From positions 1,240,001-1,304,000 of the forward strand of contig OZ231128.1 in assembly GCA_965153355.1 (NCBI GenBank): DNA of 64,000 nt. Reading direction: 5' to 3'. The number at the start of each line of letters is the position of its first letter. Position 1 is the first letter of the stretch. The DNA is from Flaccisagitta enflata. Taxonomy: Eukaryota > Chaetognatha > Sagittoidea > Aphragmophora. The position numbers and the translations under genes were made by a program. The notes below the pieces were generated by a model, which worked only from the letters and a program-made list of their open reading frames with translations, was not told the origin of the DNA and ran no database searches. Of this stretch, positions 23,400 through 35,018 are shown in pieces.

Positions 23400-23600
23400 T
23401 TAGTGTTTCAGGAACACCATTTTTGGCGTATCAGGAACACCATTTTTGGTGTTTCAGAAACGCCATTCTTGGCGTTTCAGAAACGCCATTTTTGGCGTTT
23501 TAGAAACACCAATTTTGGCATTTCAGAAACACCATCTATGGCGATTAATAAACACCAAAATGTGAAGGAAGGAAACAGCACTTATTAGCGTTTGGTAAAC
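23400..23600. repeat. Array of ~30-bp palindromic units (GGCGTTTCAGAAACGCC)
   Basis: Six or more units alternate GGCGTTTCAGAAACGCC-type palindromes with ATTTTTGG spacers. Each unit is self-complementary. Confidence 0.8.
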
Positions 23601-23675
23601 GCAAAAAAGATTGTTTTTGAAGTGCATTCTTATTGTTAAGAAAATGATTTGTTTTGACCAAGAAAAGATAAAACG

Positions 23676-24018
23676 AAGCCAGATACACAGCCATTACCAG
23701 TCGCAGACGGGTTGGCAGGAGCAGAAATGCTTGTTTTTTCCACTTGTGCACACAGACTAACAGACAGACTAATGGATGGACAAAGCCTCTTAAACAGAAG
23801 CCAATCCGTAACTAACAATGCCAGATACAGGGCTACCCCAGTCGCGTGCGGGTGGTCAGGGGCCATACTTGAGGTCAGGGGAGCATTTGGGCAGGAGCAG
23901 CATGCCCAAAAACCCCATAAACGCCAAAAAAGTACAGTGTGACGGGGGGACCAACGGATGGATGGATGGAAGGACGGACGGATGGACTGACCGACAAAGC
24001 GAGATGTAGAGTCGCTAT
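23676..24018 (+). repeat. Two diverged type A elements in tandem
   Basis: The first runs 23676-23780 (AGCCAGATACACAGCC, GGTTGGCAGGAGCAG, GACAGACT array). The second runs 23815-24018 (GCCAGATACAGGGCTACC, GTCGCGTGCGGGTGG, GGACGGACGG array, GATGTAGAGTCGC). Confidence 0.65.
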
Positions 24019-24104
24019 GAATCTACGGCATAGTTTCTTGCCGTCGGTTCACGCTTTTGGCTAGTGATGTGGAAGCGCCAAATTTCTGAACCGCTTCCAC
24101 TTCC

Positions 24105-24303
24105 GCTACCATTTTAAAAATGAATTTTCTTTCCGCTTCCGCTTCCGCTTCCATTTCAAAAATTTTTTTCACTTCCGCTTCCGCTTCCGCTTCCATTCAA
24201 ATTTTTTTTTTCGCTTCCGCTTCCGCTTCCGCTTCCATTTGAAAAATCTTTTCCGCTTCCGCTTCCGCTTCCGCTTCCGCTTCCGCTTTCGCTTCCGCTT
24301 CCA
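24105..24303. repeat. TTCCGC hexanucleotide repeat
   Basis: Runs of CGCTTCCGCTTCC are broken every 40-50 bp by AATTTTTTTC-like spacers. Confidence 0.9.
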
Positions 24304-24746
24304 ATGATAAAACTTATATTATCTTCAAACTCAAAAGAGCTTTGATTTTAAAAGTACTTGATCTAAAGAATCCTGAATAATGCCAATGAAAATCTATAAT
24401 TCTAAAAATACAATATCTAAACAATGCAATACCATACTGATACAACAAAATATTGAATATGTATGAATTTATACAATACATTTCTAATGTATGCAGTGTA
24501 TACAGTGTATGTCAGTGAGGGCTCACAAGGCTCTCTTCCATTTATTTTAGTTTGGGTATAGTGAGGGATGTTGTTCCACCTATAATACCATATATTTTGA
24601 TTTTAAATATATTTTTTATTATGAACTAAGAATCTATGAAAATCCATGGATTAAATGCAGCAAAGTGGTGTTTCAATTTTGTTTGGTTTGACAAAACAAA
24701 GCTATTTTTTTATTGATCATCTTTTTTTTCTCTGTATTTTTTTTCT

Positions 24747-24828
<82 letters not shown>

Positions 24829-24855
24829 GTGTCTGTTTGTCTGTCTGTCTATCTA

Positions 24856-24949
<94 letters not shown>

Positions 24950-25190
24950 CTTTATATTTCTATTTTTCATTCTCCTCCCCTCTATCCCAAAATCTCTAGC
25001 TATTCACTTTCTTCCTCCTCTTCTCCTTTCTTCTTTACTGTTTCTCCTCCCTTTATTGATCATTATAATTGTTTCTTGGTGTTCTTCCTCTTCTTCCTCC
25101 TCCTCTCCTTTATCTTTCACTCACTCAAATACTTTCTCACTTTTCCTTTCTCTCTCTTTCTCTCTTTCTTTCTCTCCCTCTCCCCCTCTT

Positions 25191-25288
<98 letters not shown>

Positions 25289-25373
25289 TCTCTCTCTTTC
25301 TCTCTCTTTCTTATTTCTCTCTTTCTTTGTCTCTCTTTCTCTCTCTATCTTTGTCTCTTGTTTTCTCTCTTAG
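24747..25373. repeat. Compound GT / CTGT / CT microsatellite
   Basis: GT (24747-24836), then CTGT (24830-24872), then CT (24872-24946). A second long CT tract lies at 25190-25373 after a CT-rich spacer. ORFs of 105-235 residues here are repeat translations. Confidence 0.95.
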
Positions 25374-25474
25374 GGGATGTTTCTAGTGAAAGCGTGAAAC
25401 GCGTTCTGATCGCGTTTTAAGACAAACGCGTTTTAAGGAGTGAGAAAAGTCTCATACCCATCAAGGATCGAACC

Positions 25475-25932
25475 TGTAGATAACGCTACTAGCTGGCTAG
25501 CTAGCTCTTGCGTGACTATAAGCCGGGACTCAGATCGCAACTGAATACTTGAGTCTTTCATCTATGAACTCGCAAGTTAATAGATAGAGGCGTGTGTATA
25601 GTCTGAGCAGCCTTCTGAAGGGGTTATATTTCTTACCCTTCCCTCACCAGTTGAATCTACATCAGTTTCAAGGATATAACAGCAGTCAGGGTGAATTACA
25701 AGATATGCCATAAGAGATAGCTACATCACTTTGCAGTAGGATTATATAGGAGGGTAATTGTGACAATGTAACATGATTGACCTCATGTATGACATATAAG
25801 AGAAGGGGGAAAGGAGTATAGCAATAATCGGATATGCAAGAACAAAGGAATTAATCATAAGAGTGGATACTGCATTATGCAAATGAGATTGATGATAGCA
25901 GATAAAAGGATGGACTCTATTGAGAGCCCACA
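25475..25932 (-). repeat. 3' LTR of the CsRn1-like element (458 bp)
   Basis: The LTR begins TG and ends CA. Positions 25475-25765 match 35038-35328 closely. The inner boundary is set by the adjoining polypurine tract. Confidence 0.75.
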
Positions 25933-25942
25933 CGCCCCCCAG
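25933..25942 (-). promoter_or_regulatory. Polypurine tract of the CsRn1-like element
   Basis: On the minus strand CTGGGGGGCG immediately precedes the TGTGGGCTC start of the 3' LTR, the expected place for the plus-strand primer. Confidence 0.7.
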
Positions 25943-25976
25943 ACGTTTTGTTGCACCTCTAGGAGACAGAACGTCT

Positions 25977-28127
25977 TCACATGTTGAGATGGGCTTTCAA
26001 GATTGCTGAGAGAGAGGGGCCATAATTTGGCCTAGCCATTCTTTTGTTCAAGTCGGCGCGCTGCACCGGACGTGGATGAGGTGTCACGGTTTGAGGTAAG
26101 GAAGTGGGACTATCATTGAGACCGGAGCCTGGCCTAGCGGCCACAGGCATGTTGCACGGCGCTTGAGGGTTGTCGGGAGGTTCGCACTGACAGGGCGCGA
26201 GGTTTGAGTCTGCTGGTGTATGCCCATCGTAAGGGTCCTCAGTGCCTGGCTCAGGAGCCACTGGCTCTGAATTAGATGTTTCTGCGACGGGACTTGACCG
26301 TTGCTCCTGCTTAAATGATCGAAAATGTTGGCGCTGATTGAAATCAGCAATATGGGGCTCCCCCCTGCGTCGATTTCTCCTAGACTGCAAGTTTGGCCTA
26401 GGAGGCTGTGGAGTCTGCGAAGGCTGCTGAGGCTGTTGCGGCTGCCGCGGCTGTGGTTGCTGAGGCTGCTGAGGCTGCGGAGATTGTGGTGACGGAGGCT
26501 GACTGTCACCATTGTCGTCGTCCTCTAGGTCCACATATGCTGGCTTGATGCGGGCTAAGGCTATTTGTTCTACCCCACGTCCTGGTAGGTGAACATTGAA
26601 CCCAGTTTCAGTTCGAGATTCGACCTTGAAGGGGCCTATGTAAGGCAGTGTCAGAGGTGGGTGGCCATGTCCCCCACGTCTTACAAAAACATGGGTTGCA
26701 TCTTTGAGGTCGTCGGGTAAATAAGTTTGCGGTTGACGATGCCTGGATGTCGGTGTTGGTTGGAGGCGTTCAACTTTGACACGCAAGTTTCCTAGCATGC
26801 GCTTGCGCTGTTGTGTCAAGTCATCTTCCACAAATGTTACGTCTGGAAGCAATTCCCCTGGAACTGCCAGACCTTCCCCGTAAACCAACTCTGCAGGGGA
26901 GGAGCCCACGTCAGGTTTGAGTGTAGTTCGTATGGCCAGGAGTGCCATTGTGAGTTGCCAAACCATTTGGCGCTGTCATCACCGCACTGGGCTTTGAGTG
27001 ATTCTTTGAGTCTCCTGTGGAACCTTTCAATCAGGCCATTTGCCTCTGGATGGTAGGACGTTGTGAGGTGGGCTACAATGCCCCATGTTTCGCAAAGCTG
27101 CTTCCACAATGCAGAAGTAAATTGTGACCCGCGGTCTGTTGTGATTGCTTTAGGAACACCAAACGAGGCTATCCAGCCATGTGTGATTGCGTCAATGATG
27201 GCTTCTGTTGTGGAGTCCTTCAGTGGGATTGCCGTTGGCCATCGCGTGAAGCGGTCAATGATTGTCAACAGATATTCGTATCCGTTAGATTCTGGCATTT
27301 TTGTGAGGTCTGCATGTAGGTGAGCAAAGCGTCGGTTCGGGACAATGAATTCGCCAATCTCAGGGACAACATGTCGTCGCACCTTGGCTCTCTGACAATG
27401 CACACACTCGCGAGACCATTTGGCTGAATCGGCGCGGATTGATGGCCAGACAAATTTTTCACAAATCATCTGTCTTGTTCTTTCAATGCCTGGGTGACCA
27501 AGTCCATGAATGGCGTCAAAGACACATCTCCTCCAGGTAAATGGAACAAATGGACGAGCAGGGCCATTAGAGACGTCCACGTGCAGATTGTATGGACCTA
27601 TTGGCACTTTTCAAAATGATATTCCGGAATTTGGATCGCGTGAAACGCCTGAGAAATCAGGGTCAAGAGGCTGGTCACGTGCCATTTCCTCAAAATCAAT
27701 ACCCAGAGAGATTATTGAGTTGATTGATTGATTCAGATTCACAAGTTTTTCGTCCGGAATAGGTTTCTCGATGCTTGACGTAGGCGTCGTGGTTATTTTG
27801 GTCAAGTGAACCTTGTGGCCTGGACCAAGCTGGGTCGTGACGCCTGCTTCAACCATCGCAATTAAGAACACATGTTCTTCTGTTTCATTTGGGCAGGACA
27901 ACGCGTCTGCCACAACATTGGCTTTGCCTTCGATGTATCTTATGTCCGTCGTGTATTCCGCAATACCAGACAGTTGGTAGGTTTGACGTGCGGTGTGTGG
28001 CTCTGTCTTTTTTGAGAGAGCAGGAACAAGTGACTGGTGATCGGTGTACAGCGTAAATCGTCGACCCTCCACCATATGGCGGAAGTGACGGATTGATCGG
28101 AAAGCAGTTCCCGGTCAAAAGGCGGCC
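25977..28127 (-). pseudogene. pol: CsRn1-like pol, RNase H-integrase part (frameshifted)
   Basis: Three frames cover this part. RNase H continues at 27611-28075, with the LYTDHQSL motif and an IEGKANVVADALS end. Integrase lies at 26837-27607: an HH-CC type domain (HPGIERTRQ ... CVHCQRAK), then the catalytic residues in HADLTK, TTDRGSQFT and GLIERFHR. Exactly 35 residues separate the second Asp from the Glu (DD35E). A shift near 26.95 kb leads into the C-terminal frame (25977-26966). That frame starts with RTTLKPDVGSSPAELVYG and ends in a long Pro/Gln-rich tail of unknown role, which may also code for linker sequence. The catalytic residues survive, but the frameshifts preclude a full polyprotein. 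Confidence 0.85.
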
Positions 28128-29301
28128 AATTTCGTTCGTTGTTTTTTAAGTCTAGCGCTAAAGAACCCTAGAGGTTCCCAACCATTTGGGCCTCTTTGCT
28201 CTAGAACGCCACCCATGGCGACGTTTGATGCGTCTGTTGTCAAGGCCAGGACAGCATTTGGACGAGGATGACAAAGCATTGCCGCATTAGCCAGTGCTTC
28301 CTTGATTGCGTTGAAAGAGCTCTCGCATTCTGGTGTCCAATTCAGCTTTCTGGGCTTCCCCTTCAGGGCTTCGAACAGGAAGTCCATGTGGTGGGCACCG
28401 TGGCGGATGTGTTTGCGGTAATAGCCAACCATGCCGTTGAACCGTTGCAGTTCCTTCACAGTTGTTGGTGCCTTGGTGGCCCTTATTGCCTCAACTTTTT
28501 CCGGCAGTGGAGTGACGCCATCCTGGTTGACGCGGAAGCCGAGGAAATTTACACCGAGGATGCACTTTGGCCGGTTGACAACTAGCCCATTTGCGGAAAG
28601 GAGATCAAAAATCTGCCTTAAGTGCTCAAGGTGCTCTTTGGGTGTGTTTGAAAAGACGAGAATATCGTCCAAATACACGTAGCAAAATGGAAGGTCACCA
28701 AGGACCTCATCCATTAGCCTTTGGAAGTCTTGTCCTGCGTTTTTTAAGCCAAACGGGCAGCGGGGAAAAATATACAACCCAAATGGGGTTATAACTGCGG
28801 TTTTTCCAATATCCCCAGGGGCTATGGGGATTTGATGGTAGCCCTTCAAAAGATCGATTTTCGAAAATATCTTTTTGCCGCAAAGGTTGGCATTGAAGTC
28901 CGCAAGGGACTTAACTGGATATTTGTCATCTATGGTGGCGGTGTTCAGGCGGCGATAGTCGCCGCAAACTCGCCAACCTCCACCAGGTTTTGGGGCGACC
29001 ATGAGTGGGGATGCCCATTCGCTTTTGCCTCTGTAGCAGATGCCCAACTCAACTAGTTTTTCAAACTCTTGTTTGGCGATTGCGAGCTTCTCTGGATTGA
29101 GAGGCCTCACCTTTGACTGGATTGGGCGGCAGTTTGTTGGTATGTGGTGTTGGACACCGTGTGCCACTTCCTTTGGCTTGAAGGATGGCGTTGTTAGTTC
29201 TGGGTAACTCTCAAGGAGTTTTAGGAAAGGGTCTTGCCCGTGGCTGACATGGTTGATTTTGCTAAAATCGTTTGCCTGCGTATCATTGTTAATACGCACA
29301 G
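28115..29301 (-). pseudogene. pol: CsRn1-like pol, reverse transcriptase part
   Basis: A continuous RT domain includes SEWASPLMVAPKPGGGWRVC, SKIDLLKGYHQIPIA, FGLKNAGQDFQRLMD and the catalytic YLDD (about 28664-28675), then FLGFRVNQDG and the tether region FNGMVGYYRK. It runs into RNase H (LTTDASNVAMGGVLEQ), where a frameshift occurs near 28110. The 5' end is cut off by the transposon that starts at 29302. The interrupted frame resumes on the far side in the protease region. Confidence 0.9.
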
Positions 29302-29696
29302 TAGTATGGTCCAGGAAAGTACCATTTTGGAGAAAACGGTGGTGGAAAAGACTTCTCTGTACCCTTTTTCCACGCTGAAGCCAATGGAAGTGGTCCCGAG
29401 GCTGTAAAATGATCGGGAACCCCACCTTCACGGCCCTGAATCGGCATAATAACCTATTTCTATGATTTTGCGTCATTTTCGAGAGAGAAAATGGTACCCA
29501 TAGTCCCCAATCACCCTCAGTTCGCATTTGGTGGCTCTAGATTGATCAAAAAGGTTGTTCTAAACAAATCCTTACGCCATACAGCTATTTCAATGTCAAA
29601 ATATACGAAAATTGAAGCTTGGGGCCCCGTAACAAGCATAAATGGCGATTTTTGCTGATTTCTCAAGATTTTCAGTTGTTCCCCCTGTTATTACTT

Positions 29697-29708
29697 GTTG
29701 TTTTTGTT

Positions 29709-29749
<41 letters not shown>

Positions 29750-29926
29750 CGTTGTTGATGTTGTTGCTGTTGCTGCTGTTGTATTGTTGTTATTGTAATT
29801 TTTATTGTTTTTTCCATCATTGCTGAAATAAGGTCTGAAACTGATCTAGCTTTTTTACTCTACATTACTCAATTGCGTGAATGTAGTTGTGGTTGTTGTA
29901 TTTATTGTCGTTGTTGTTATTTTTGT

Positions 29927-29955
<29 letters not shown>
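29697..29955. repeat. GTT microsatellites of the left arm
   Basis: Two GTT-rich tracts (29697-29795 and 29882-29955) with interruptions. Confidence 0.9.
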
Positions 29956-29957
<2 letters not shown>

Positions 29958-29960
29958 GCG

Positions 29961-30270
29961 CAGGCGTGTATAAAGTTGAGCATCCCCTTTTTGGTGGGGG
30001 GCAATAAAATCAAAGGGTTTGGAGATTGGGAAGACAATCGAAAGCTTGAAAAAAAGAAAAATAGAAATTCTTTGAAGATTAAATACTTTGGGTAATACCA
30101 AAAGGTAATATTTGATTACTACGATACAATTTAAGACTATTTAAACCTTATATATTCTGTTTTATTGCTTTGAGGGGAAGAAAATCAAAGATTTTGCAAT
30201 GCAACACAGAAAATCAAAGGCAAGGGGGGGGGGATTAAAATCAAAAGGCGCTCAATTATTTACACCCCTG
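29961..30270. mobile_element. hAT-like MITE, ~310 bp
   Basis: The left end CAGGCGTGTATAAAGTTGAG and right end ...CTCAATTATTTACACCCCTG are imperfect inverted repeats of CAGGGGTGTA type, as in many hAT elements. Inner GGGG tracts and AAAATCAAAGG also match the element at 62347-63454. No 8-bp duplication is visible here. Confidence 0.5.
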
Positions 30271-31399
30271 CATAAATGAATGTTTGTTTCCCTATTACGT
30301 TTCTGCCCACCCATCCGCAACTGATTCATAAGTTGAATTTTTAGAATACTTTCTCTTAGAAATAAGCTGATAATCCCCCCTCCTCTAGTCTTTCATTATT
30401 TTTTTTCTTTTCAGCCGGTGGAAGAATTGTTTGATAATCTATCCCATAGAGTAGGGGTATGAACATGGTACGTACAATTTTAGTATAAATAGTATTGTAT
30501 TGGGTGATAGTAAGCAAATACCAACATTTTTCAAATTTTTCTTCTTTTCTCTAGCCTTGGATTTTTTTTTTTTTTTTTTTTTTTTTTGAGTAATAATCAA
30601 CTTTATACATGCTTGGACCAATGAGATTAGCATGTGCCCTAGGTAGATCGTCAAATGTTTGTGCCGAAAACAGACTGTAACCATGGCAAAGAAACAAGGC
30701 CAAGCAGGCTAATAAGGTGCGCCATCTAGATTGTTGAACAAGTTACTTACCAACAGACCGACGGACACAGCCAGCTATGGCGGTGCATTGGCGCACCTAA
30801 AAAACTTAACCAATTGTTTTGATTATTTCCGATGAACCAAAGGCTTAAACAATATAAAATCCTTGACCGTTTGAAAGATCTTCAAAAATTTTCCAAATAC
30901 TAGGTTGCAACGACATTGGATTGGAGAAAAGTATCACTTATTGATATAAGTCCAAATTATGACTTTTTTTCCTCCAGGTAATTTTAGTGTCAACATTTTT
31001 CAAAGCTACTGAATTTTAGCAGCTTGATATCCATGAGAAAATTGGAGCTTCAAATTTTCCTTAAAATAGCGCCAATACGATTATTTTTCTCAATGCGTTT
31101 GAGCTCTATGTCCCAATAAAACATGGACAAAAATTTGAAAATCCTGTTGTGAATTTCCAAAAAAACTGATTACCTGTCTTCTTCTCATCGTTACTCAACA
31201 ATTATATATAAATCAACCAGCAAGGTCTCATTTGACAAACCTTTCTCAGAAAAAAATCGGCTCCATCAGGCCACTGCCCATAAGAAAAAAAAAAAAAGAA
31301 TGTGACCTCAGTGATCAGTCTTTTCTCATTTTGATGGAAACTAATTAAGCAAAGCAAATCATGTAAACAAGTTATATTCTTTTTCAATGTCAGGCCACA

Positions 31400-31507
31400 A
31401 GTGGTCAACAACAACATCAAGATAGCAACAACATTAACAACAGCCAAAAAATAATAAAAGCAAAAACATCAACAAAAATAGAAACAACAACGATAGCGAC
31501 AACAAGG

Positions 31508-31589
<82 letters not shown>

Positions 31590-31813
31590 ATAGAAATAGT
31601 CGCAAAAGATGGTCGTGTAAGATGGTCAGCATGGCAGTGCCCTGCCTTATTAGGTTGTGATTGAAACAGAGGTAGGGAGCAGGGCAGCGGCCCCAGAAGG
31701 GTCGATGACCTATGCTTTCAGACATATGAGGAACTTTTTCCTCCTCCGTATTCTTCTGGCAATTGGGATTTGGGCCTTTAGGCTGTGATTGGGACAACAA
31801 CAACAACAACAGC

Positions 31814-31860
<47 letters not shown>

Positions 31861-31972
31861 ACAAAGAGCAATCACTAGAGGGTGAGTGAATAAGAGAGGC
31901 TATGACCATCAAGGAAAATGAAAACGATGACAACAATGTCGAGGATGACCATAGTAACAACAACAACAATAA

Positions 31973-32017
<45 letters not shown>

Positions 32018-32060
32018 CCACCACAATGACAACACCAACAACAAAAACAACAACAAAAGC
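31400..32060. repeat. AAC microsatellites of the right arm with an embedded foldback fragment
   Basis: AAC tracts lie at 31513-31590, 31795-31862 and 31955-32060. Between the first two is a partial foldback-like repeat (31590-31790) with AAATAGTCGCAAAAG, GCAGGGCAGCGGCCCC and GACCTATGCTTTCAGACATA, as at 9005-9140. Confidence 0.8.
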
Positions 32061-32480
32061 ATCAACAAACACCAATTAAAGATAGAAAAGACACCAAAAG
32101 CAATTGAAAATCATGAAAAATCAGAAAAAAATCGTCATTTATGCTCGATACAGGGCCCCAAAGTTAAATTTTCATGTATTTTGACATTTTAGTAGCTATA
32201 TAGTGTATTGATTGGTTATGAACAACCTTTTTGATCAATCTAGAGCCGCCAAATGTGAACAGTGGGCGGTTGGTGTGCATGGGTACCATTTTCTTACTTA
32301 AAAAATGGCAAAAAAATCATGAAAATATGTAATTATGCCGATTCAGGGCCGTGAATGTGGGGTGCCCGATAATTTTACAGCCTCGGGACCACTTCCATCG
32401 GTTTCAGCGTGAGAAAAGGGTACGGAAAAGTGTTTTCCACCACTGTTTCCTTCAAAATGGTACTTTCCTGGACCATACTA

Positions 32481-32848
32481 ATACGCACAGGTATTATTGA
32501 GCAATCAGAGAGATCGATGAGGCATTTATCGCGGTGATTAGGGGAGAGGTAAAAATGAGAGAGAAAATCCGCTCCCAGGATTGGTTGGCGGACATCAGCA
32601 ACAATGAAGGAAAATGAAAATCTACGATCACCAATACAGACATCTCTGTCTGTAAGCCCATAACATAAAATTTCTGAGCCGTTGGCTGCTTGTAGTCGCC
32701 AAGCATTGGGTCCAGCAGCGCGTTGCTGTGGTGTTGGCGGGATAATTCCATGCTGCGCCTCCATCGATAAGCCAATGAGTATCATCAATTGCGTCAATGG
32801 CAAAAAGAAGCTTTGAGCCGTCTTGTGATTCGCGGGGCAGTGCGGCAT
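32481..32848 (-). pseudogene. pol: CsRn1-like pol, protease part (frameshifted)
   Basis: The aspartic protease region is split over two frames. In the upstream frame the active-site area reads LIDGGAA instead of the usual D-T/S-G-A, so the catalytic Thr/Ser is lost. The downstream frame retains GPNAWRLQAANGSEI and a flap-distal RQPILGADFLSHF motif typical of retropepsins of this group. The 3.18-kb transposon interrupts the frame at 32480. Confidence 0.75.
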
Positions 32849-33030
32849 TTATTTCTGGCCCGCCTGTCCGTTTCCCGGGAAGCGTTGTTCATCAAATCGG
32901 GAGCAGCTGACTTCGCAGTAGCGCGCCTTGTCACCGAACCTGAAGTGGGCTTGGCAAAGGTTGACACTTTTCTTGACTGGGTAGTTTGGATTTGCTTTTA
33001 CAGCCTTGGGTGCTGTTTGAAACGCTTCAG
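32849..33030 (-). pseudogene. gag: CsRn1-like gag, zinc-knuckle end
   Basis: The C-terminal end of Gag, separated from the main part by a 713-bp insertion. It carries C-x2-H-x9-C-x3-C (LCQAHFRFGDKARYCEVSC, about 32935-32990), the CHCC variant rather than the CCHC knuckle. This variant is a known mark of the CsRn1 clade. It ends at a stop just before the protease frame. Confidence 0.8.
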
Positions 33031-33743
33031 TTTTTAGTCGCGTGCACGCGACTCTACAATCCGCTCCGTCGGTTGGTCCGTCCGTCGGTCCGTCCGTCGG
33101 TCCGTCGGTAACACTTAGCTTTTTTGCGTCGTTTATGGTCATTTTGGGTTGTCTGGAGTCATTTTGAGTCATTTTTTGTTGCTTTAGGTCATTTTTTATT
33201 GTTTTTAATAATTTTTGGTCATTTTTGATCATTTTTGATCATATATGTCATTTTGCTCATTTACGTCATTTGTGTCATTTTTGGGTGTTTAAAGTATTTT
33301 TAAGTCATTCCAAGCCATTTTGGGACATTTCCTGTCATTTTTGGTCATTTGACATCATTTTTGGTATGTTTTGGTCATTTATGTCATTATGATCATTTTG
33401 ATCATTTAACTCATTTTTGTCCTTTTTTCTTATTTCTTGTCTTAATAGGTCTTCTTTAGATATTATGGGTCACTTTGGGTCATTGTAAGTCATTTTGGGT
33501 CATCTTGAGTCGTCATGGGTCCGGGCTGGGGACTCCATCTTTTGTCATTTTTTGGTCTGCTAGAAGTCTGCTTTAAGTCTGGTTTGAGTCTGGTTTAAGT
33601 CTTGGTTTGAGTCTGGTTTAAGTTTGGTTTAAGTCTGGTTTAAGTCAGGTTTAAGTCTGATTTTTGATAAAAAGATACAATAAGGAGTCACGTCAGTTCA
33701 ATTATTTTTGTCCTGCACGCAACTTATAGGTGTTGGCCTTGTT
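33031..33743 (-). mobile_element. 713-bp type B/A element inserted in gag
   Basis: On the minus strand it begins AACAAGGCCAACACCTATAA at 33743, passes through a long array of AAAATGACC-like units (33120-33500) and TAAACTTGGTTT units, then a GACGGACC array (33060-33110). It ends with GTAGAGTCGCGTGCACGCGA and CTAAAAA at 33031. The flanking gag sequences show no obvious target duplication, consistent with a Helentron-type element. Confidence 0.7.
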
Positions 33744-34537
33744 AAAATTTGACCTGTTTTAACATGTTGCTGTGGTCGGCCACCACCTTGAGCCTTGCGG
33801 GGTTGTGGGCGTTGCGAGAACCTGCGCCCTATGGCATTGATTGCTTGGTCGTCATCAGAAAACGGCTCTGTGAAAGCAGGTGTGTTGAAGGCGTCCCATC
33901 GATTGGTAGAAGTCACCTCATTGACAGATGGAGATGTACTGTGGCGTGGGCGGCCCTCTGCATCAAAGTAAGAGTCAGCAATTTTGGCAGCATCTTTGAA
34001 CGAAAGGGTTTCAATCCGCTCTTGCAGCATGCGTCGAATTTCCATTGGCATTTCCCTGAGGAGCATCTCTTTCTTTATTTCGTCCACAGTCACATCCTTA
34101 GTCGTGTCATCTAATGCTGCAGCGTATTGTGACGGCCTTCTCCCATTTCTTTTGAAGCCGTCGATGAAGACTGACGCGCATTGTTGTTTGGTGGAACCAT
34201 ACTCGGCACGGAGGTAGTTGAGAAAAGATGTCCAGTTGGCTGGAGTTGCATCTCCGTAAAGGAATTCGTCTACTCTTGGATTGAAGTTGACTGGAAATTT
34301 TGACTCCAGGAACGCAAACTTCTCCTGGGTGGATGTGATGTTTGCTCGGATGTAAGCATTCTCCGTGCGCTTGATCCATATTTCAATATGGTCTTTGTCA
34401 AAATTTGGGATCTCCGGTTTTCGCCGTATAGCATCAGGGATCTGAGCTGCTGCTGCAGCTGTCTCATTTCTGAATTCAGCCCTGATTTCGTTCCTCAGTT
34501 CATCTCGGATGGCTGCGATTTGCTTCGGTGTTGCCAT
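33744..34537 (-). pseudogene. gag: CsRn1-like gag, main part
   Basis: The ATG at 34537 opens a Gag frame. Motifs include IPNFDKDHIEIWIKRTENAY and NWTSFLNYLRAEYGST, then VTVDEIKKEMLLREMPMEIR, typical of a retrotransposon capsid domain. The intact frame ends where the 713-bp element was inserted, after HVKTGQ. The zinc knuckle lies beyond the insert at 32849-33030. Confidence 0.85.
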
Positions 34538-34779
34538 ATTGAATGTGAAGATGAGTCCCTCTTCTTCTTCACAATGATTTGGTGATGCGAGTCTTTGATC
34601 TCAAGTAGGGGAACGGCGTCTGCGGAATGATGTTAATGGTGCTGCTAGTAAATTTGGATCCGTTTCTGACTGTGAACGTGTAGTTGTTCTTTGGTTGTTC
34701 ATTGGGCGAGATCAATGCGGGATCGCCTATAGAGCGGGGCAAATGTCACGAAGTTCACTCAGTGATTGCGTGGCGCTGG

Positions 34780-34925
34780 CTAAGAAACAGTTCCGGTTTA
34801 CCGGCTTCTCTTCTGAACAACCTCTCAGACAAGTTGTTACAGATTTCTGGTTTACCAGCTTCTCTTCTGCTCCACCTCTCAGACAGGTTGGAACAGATAT
34901 CCGGTCTACCGGCCTCTTGTTGGGG
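34780..34925. repeat. Tandem repeat in the leader of the CsRn1-like element
   Basis: Three ~51-54-bp units containing CTCAGACAAGTTGTTACAG and CCGGTTTACCGGCTTCTC lie between the primer site and gag. Confidence 0.75.
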
Positions 34926-35018
34926 ACTGACTTTTGACTCAACCAGATTAGTCAGCTTAGCCTTCAGCGCAGCGCAATCGGCGCGCCTCATTAGGGGCTG
35001 GACTGAGGTTGGAATATA

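Larger units (their letters stand above)
29302..32480. mobile_element. 3.18-kb non-autonomous long-TIR transposon (MULE/foldback-like) with exact 10-bp TSD
   Basis: The termini TAGTATGGTCCAGGAAAG and its complement extend inward for about 400 bp (29302-29690 against 32075-32480). Shared internal landmarks are GTGGTCCCGAGGCTGTAAAA and GGCTCTAGATTGATCAAAAA. The flanks are identical: ATACGCACAG at 29292-29301 and at 32481-32490. Long TIRs with a 9-11-bp duplication are the signature of Mutator-like elements; a foldback without known transposase is the alternative. The arms carry GTT repeats on the left and AAC repeats on the right, so the hairpin character continues inward. There is no transposase ORF. 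Confidence 0.85.

Noticed and set aside
24655-25420. ORFs of 105-235 residues
   Set aside because: Translations of the GT/CTGT/CT compound microsatellite.
30416-30450. Possible small exon after a strong pyrimidine tract
   Set aside because: It lies inside the transposon at 29302-32480 and has no coding continuity with anything nearby.
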